Positions 5,695 to 6,104 of a DNA stretch of 6,104 bases are shown here, piece after piece (within the stretch, counting starts at the first letter, position 1; every line of letters starts with the position of its first letter). Both the position numbers and the translations under genes were made by a program. The DNA lies in contig NZ_CAMPJD010000087.1 of the NCBI RefSeq assembly GCF_946886695.1, positions 1-6,104 of the forward strand. The letters are read 5' to 3'. Source of the DNA: an uncultured Pseudoxanthomonas sp. GTDB lineage: Bacteria > Pseudomonadota > Gammaproteobacteria > Xanthomonadales > Xanthomonadaceae. The notes under the pieces were generated by a model. The model ran no database searches. It saw only the letters and a list, made by a program, of their open reading frames with translations, and was not told the origin of the DNA.

Positions 5695-6018
5695 ATGCCC
5701 TTCGTCGTCACCGAAAACTGCATCAAGTGCAAGTACACCGACTGCGTGGAAGTCTGCCCCGTGGACTGCTTCCATGAAGGCCCCAACTTCCTGGTGATAG
5801 ACCCGGACGAATGCATCGACTGCACGCTGTGCGAGCCCGAGTGCCCGATCAATGCCATCTACCCGGAAGACGACGTGCCGGCTGGCCAGGAAGGCTACGT
5901 CGCGCTCAACGCTGAACTCTCCCGGGCATGGCCGGTGATCACCACGCGCAAGGATCCGTTGCCGGACGCGAAGGAATGGGAAGGCAAACCGGACAAGCTG
6001 CCACTGCTGGAGCGCTGA
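5695..6018 (+). CDS. fdxA: FdxA, 7Fe ferredoxin ([3Fe-4S][4Fe-4S])
   Basis: This 107-residue cytoplasmic electron carrier is of the Azotobacter vinelandii ferredoxin I type. The start [17 protein letters not shown] matches the family exactly; the in-frame TTG at 5662 would add 11 atypical residues. Counting Met as 1, Cys9, Cys17 and Cys50 are the expected ligands of the [3Fe-4S] cluster, and Cys21, Cys40, Cys43 and Cys46 of the [4Fe-4S] cluster. The non-ligand Cys12 and Cys25 are also present. The C-terminal part ([19 protein letters not shown] and LPLLER) is the long extension typical of FdxA. The gene is monocistronic between its own promoter region and a strong terminator. The redox partner is unknown. 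Family assignment is essentially certain. Confidence 0.97.
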   Translation: MPFVVTENCIKCKYTDCVEVCPVDCFHEGPNFLVIDPDECIDCTLCEPECPINAIYPEDDVPAGQEGYVALNAELSRAWPVITTRKDPLPDAKEWEGKPDKLPLLER

Positions 6019-6049
6019 CGGGCGCGCGCTGCCGCACCACGCACACATG

Positions 6050-6075
6050 AAAAAGGCGCCGCGAGGCGCCTTTTT
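6050..6075 (+). terminator. Rho-independent terminator of fdxA
   Basis: GGCGCC (6055-6060), a GCGA tetraloop of the GNRA type, and GGCGCC (6065-6070) form the stem. It is preceded by five A (6050-6054) and followed by five T (6071-6075), 31 nt after the fdxA stop. The A and T tracts extend the stem and would also allow termination of transcription from the opposite strand. Confidence 0.9.
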
Positions 6076-6104
6076 CGTCATCCCGGCGAACGCCGGGATC
6101 CATG
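6076..6104. repeat. REP-like palindromic repeat, cut by the window end
   Basis: ATCCCGGCG (6080-6088), AA, and CGCCGGGAT (6091-6099) form a perfect 9-bp hairpin inside CGTCATCCCGGCGAACG and the following GGATCCATG. Elements of the pattern GTCATCCCGGCGAA...GGGATCCA are scattered between genes in Xanthomonadaceae and some other proteobacteria. This looks like one arm of such an element, directly behind the fdxA terminator. Membership in a repeat family is recalled, not tested here. Confidence 0.6.

Noticed and set aside
5490..5858. 122-codon minus-strand frame overlapping the fdxA start
   Set aside because: No recognisable features, and it overlaps the certain fdxA coding sequence and its promoter region.
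6076..6104. CRISPR repeat
   Set aside because: Only one palindrome is present, with no spacer periodicity; a REP-like element explains it.

Overview
The window is about two-thirds G+C, with strong G/C preference at third codon positions. It looks like a gammaproteobacterial chromosome, most likely Xanthomonadaceae (Pseudoxanthomonas, Lysobacter, Stenotrophomonas or relatives). This placement is inference, based on the FdxA sequence and a REP-like palindrome at the right edge. There is no rRNA, tRNA, CRISPR array, transposase, integrase or phage gene.

Left part (1-4616), plus strand: a compact five-gene run that reads as one operon. In order it holds a YcaC-like cysteine hydrolase of the isochorismatase superfamily (its first few codons lie outside the window), a large YtcJ-type metal-dependent amidohydrolase, an MFS transporter of the MFS_3 (EntS-like) type with a fused C-terminal ABM-like soluble domain, and two tiny tandem XapX/DUF1427 membrane proteins. 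Gaps are 28 nt, 3 nt, then two ATGA overlaps, so the run is tightly coupled. Two hydrolases plus a transporter suggest that an amide, imide or related small molecule is moved across the membrane and hydrolysed in two steps. The substrate cannot be read from the sequence. This cluster is the least understood and most interesting part of the window. Notable details are a possible Tat signal versus an internal start in the amidohydrolase, its His/Cys-rich tail, the XapX duplication, and a G/C-only hairpin that covers part of the ribosome binding site of the first XapX gene.

Centre (4617-5403): a convergent intergenic hairpin terminator, then on the minus strand a YhhW-like pirin (quercetin 2,3-dioxygenase family) with all four metal ligands intact.

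Right part (5404-6104): a 291-nt divergent intergenic region carrying a perfect 14-bp palindrome, a probable pirin promoter with a possible short upstream reading frame, and a probable fdxA promoter. It is followed by fdxA (7Fe ferredoxin, plus strand), a strong hairpin terminator and the start of a REP-like repeat that runs off the window. Pirin and fdxA are ordinary housekeeping or redox genes, with no evident functional link to the left cluster.
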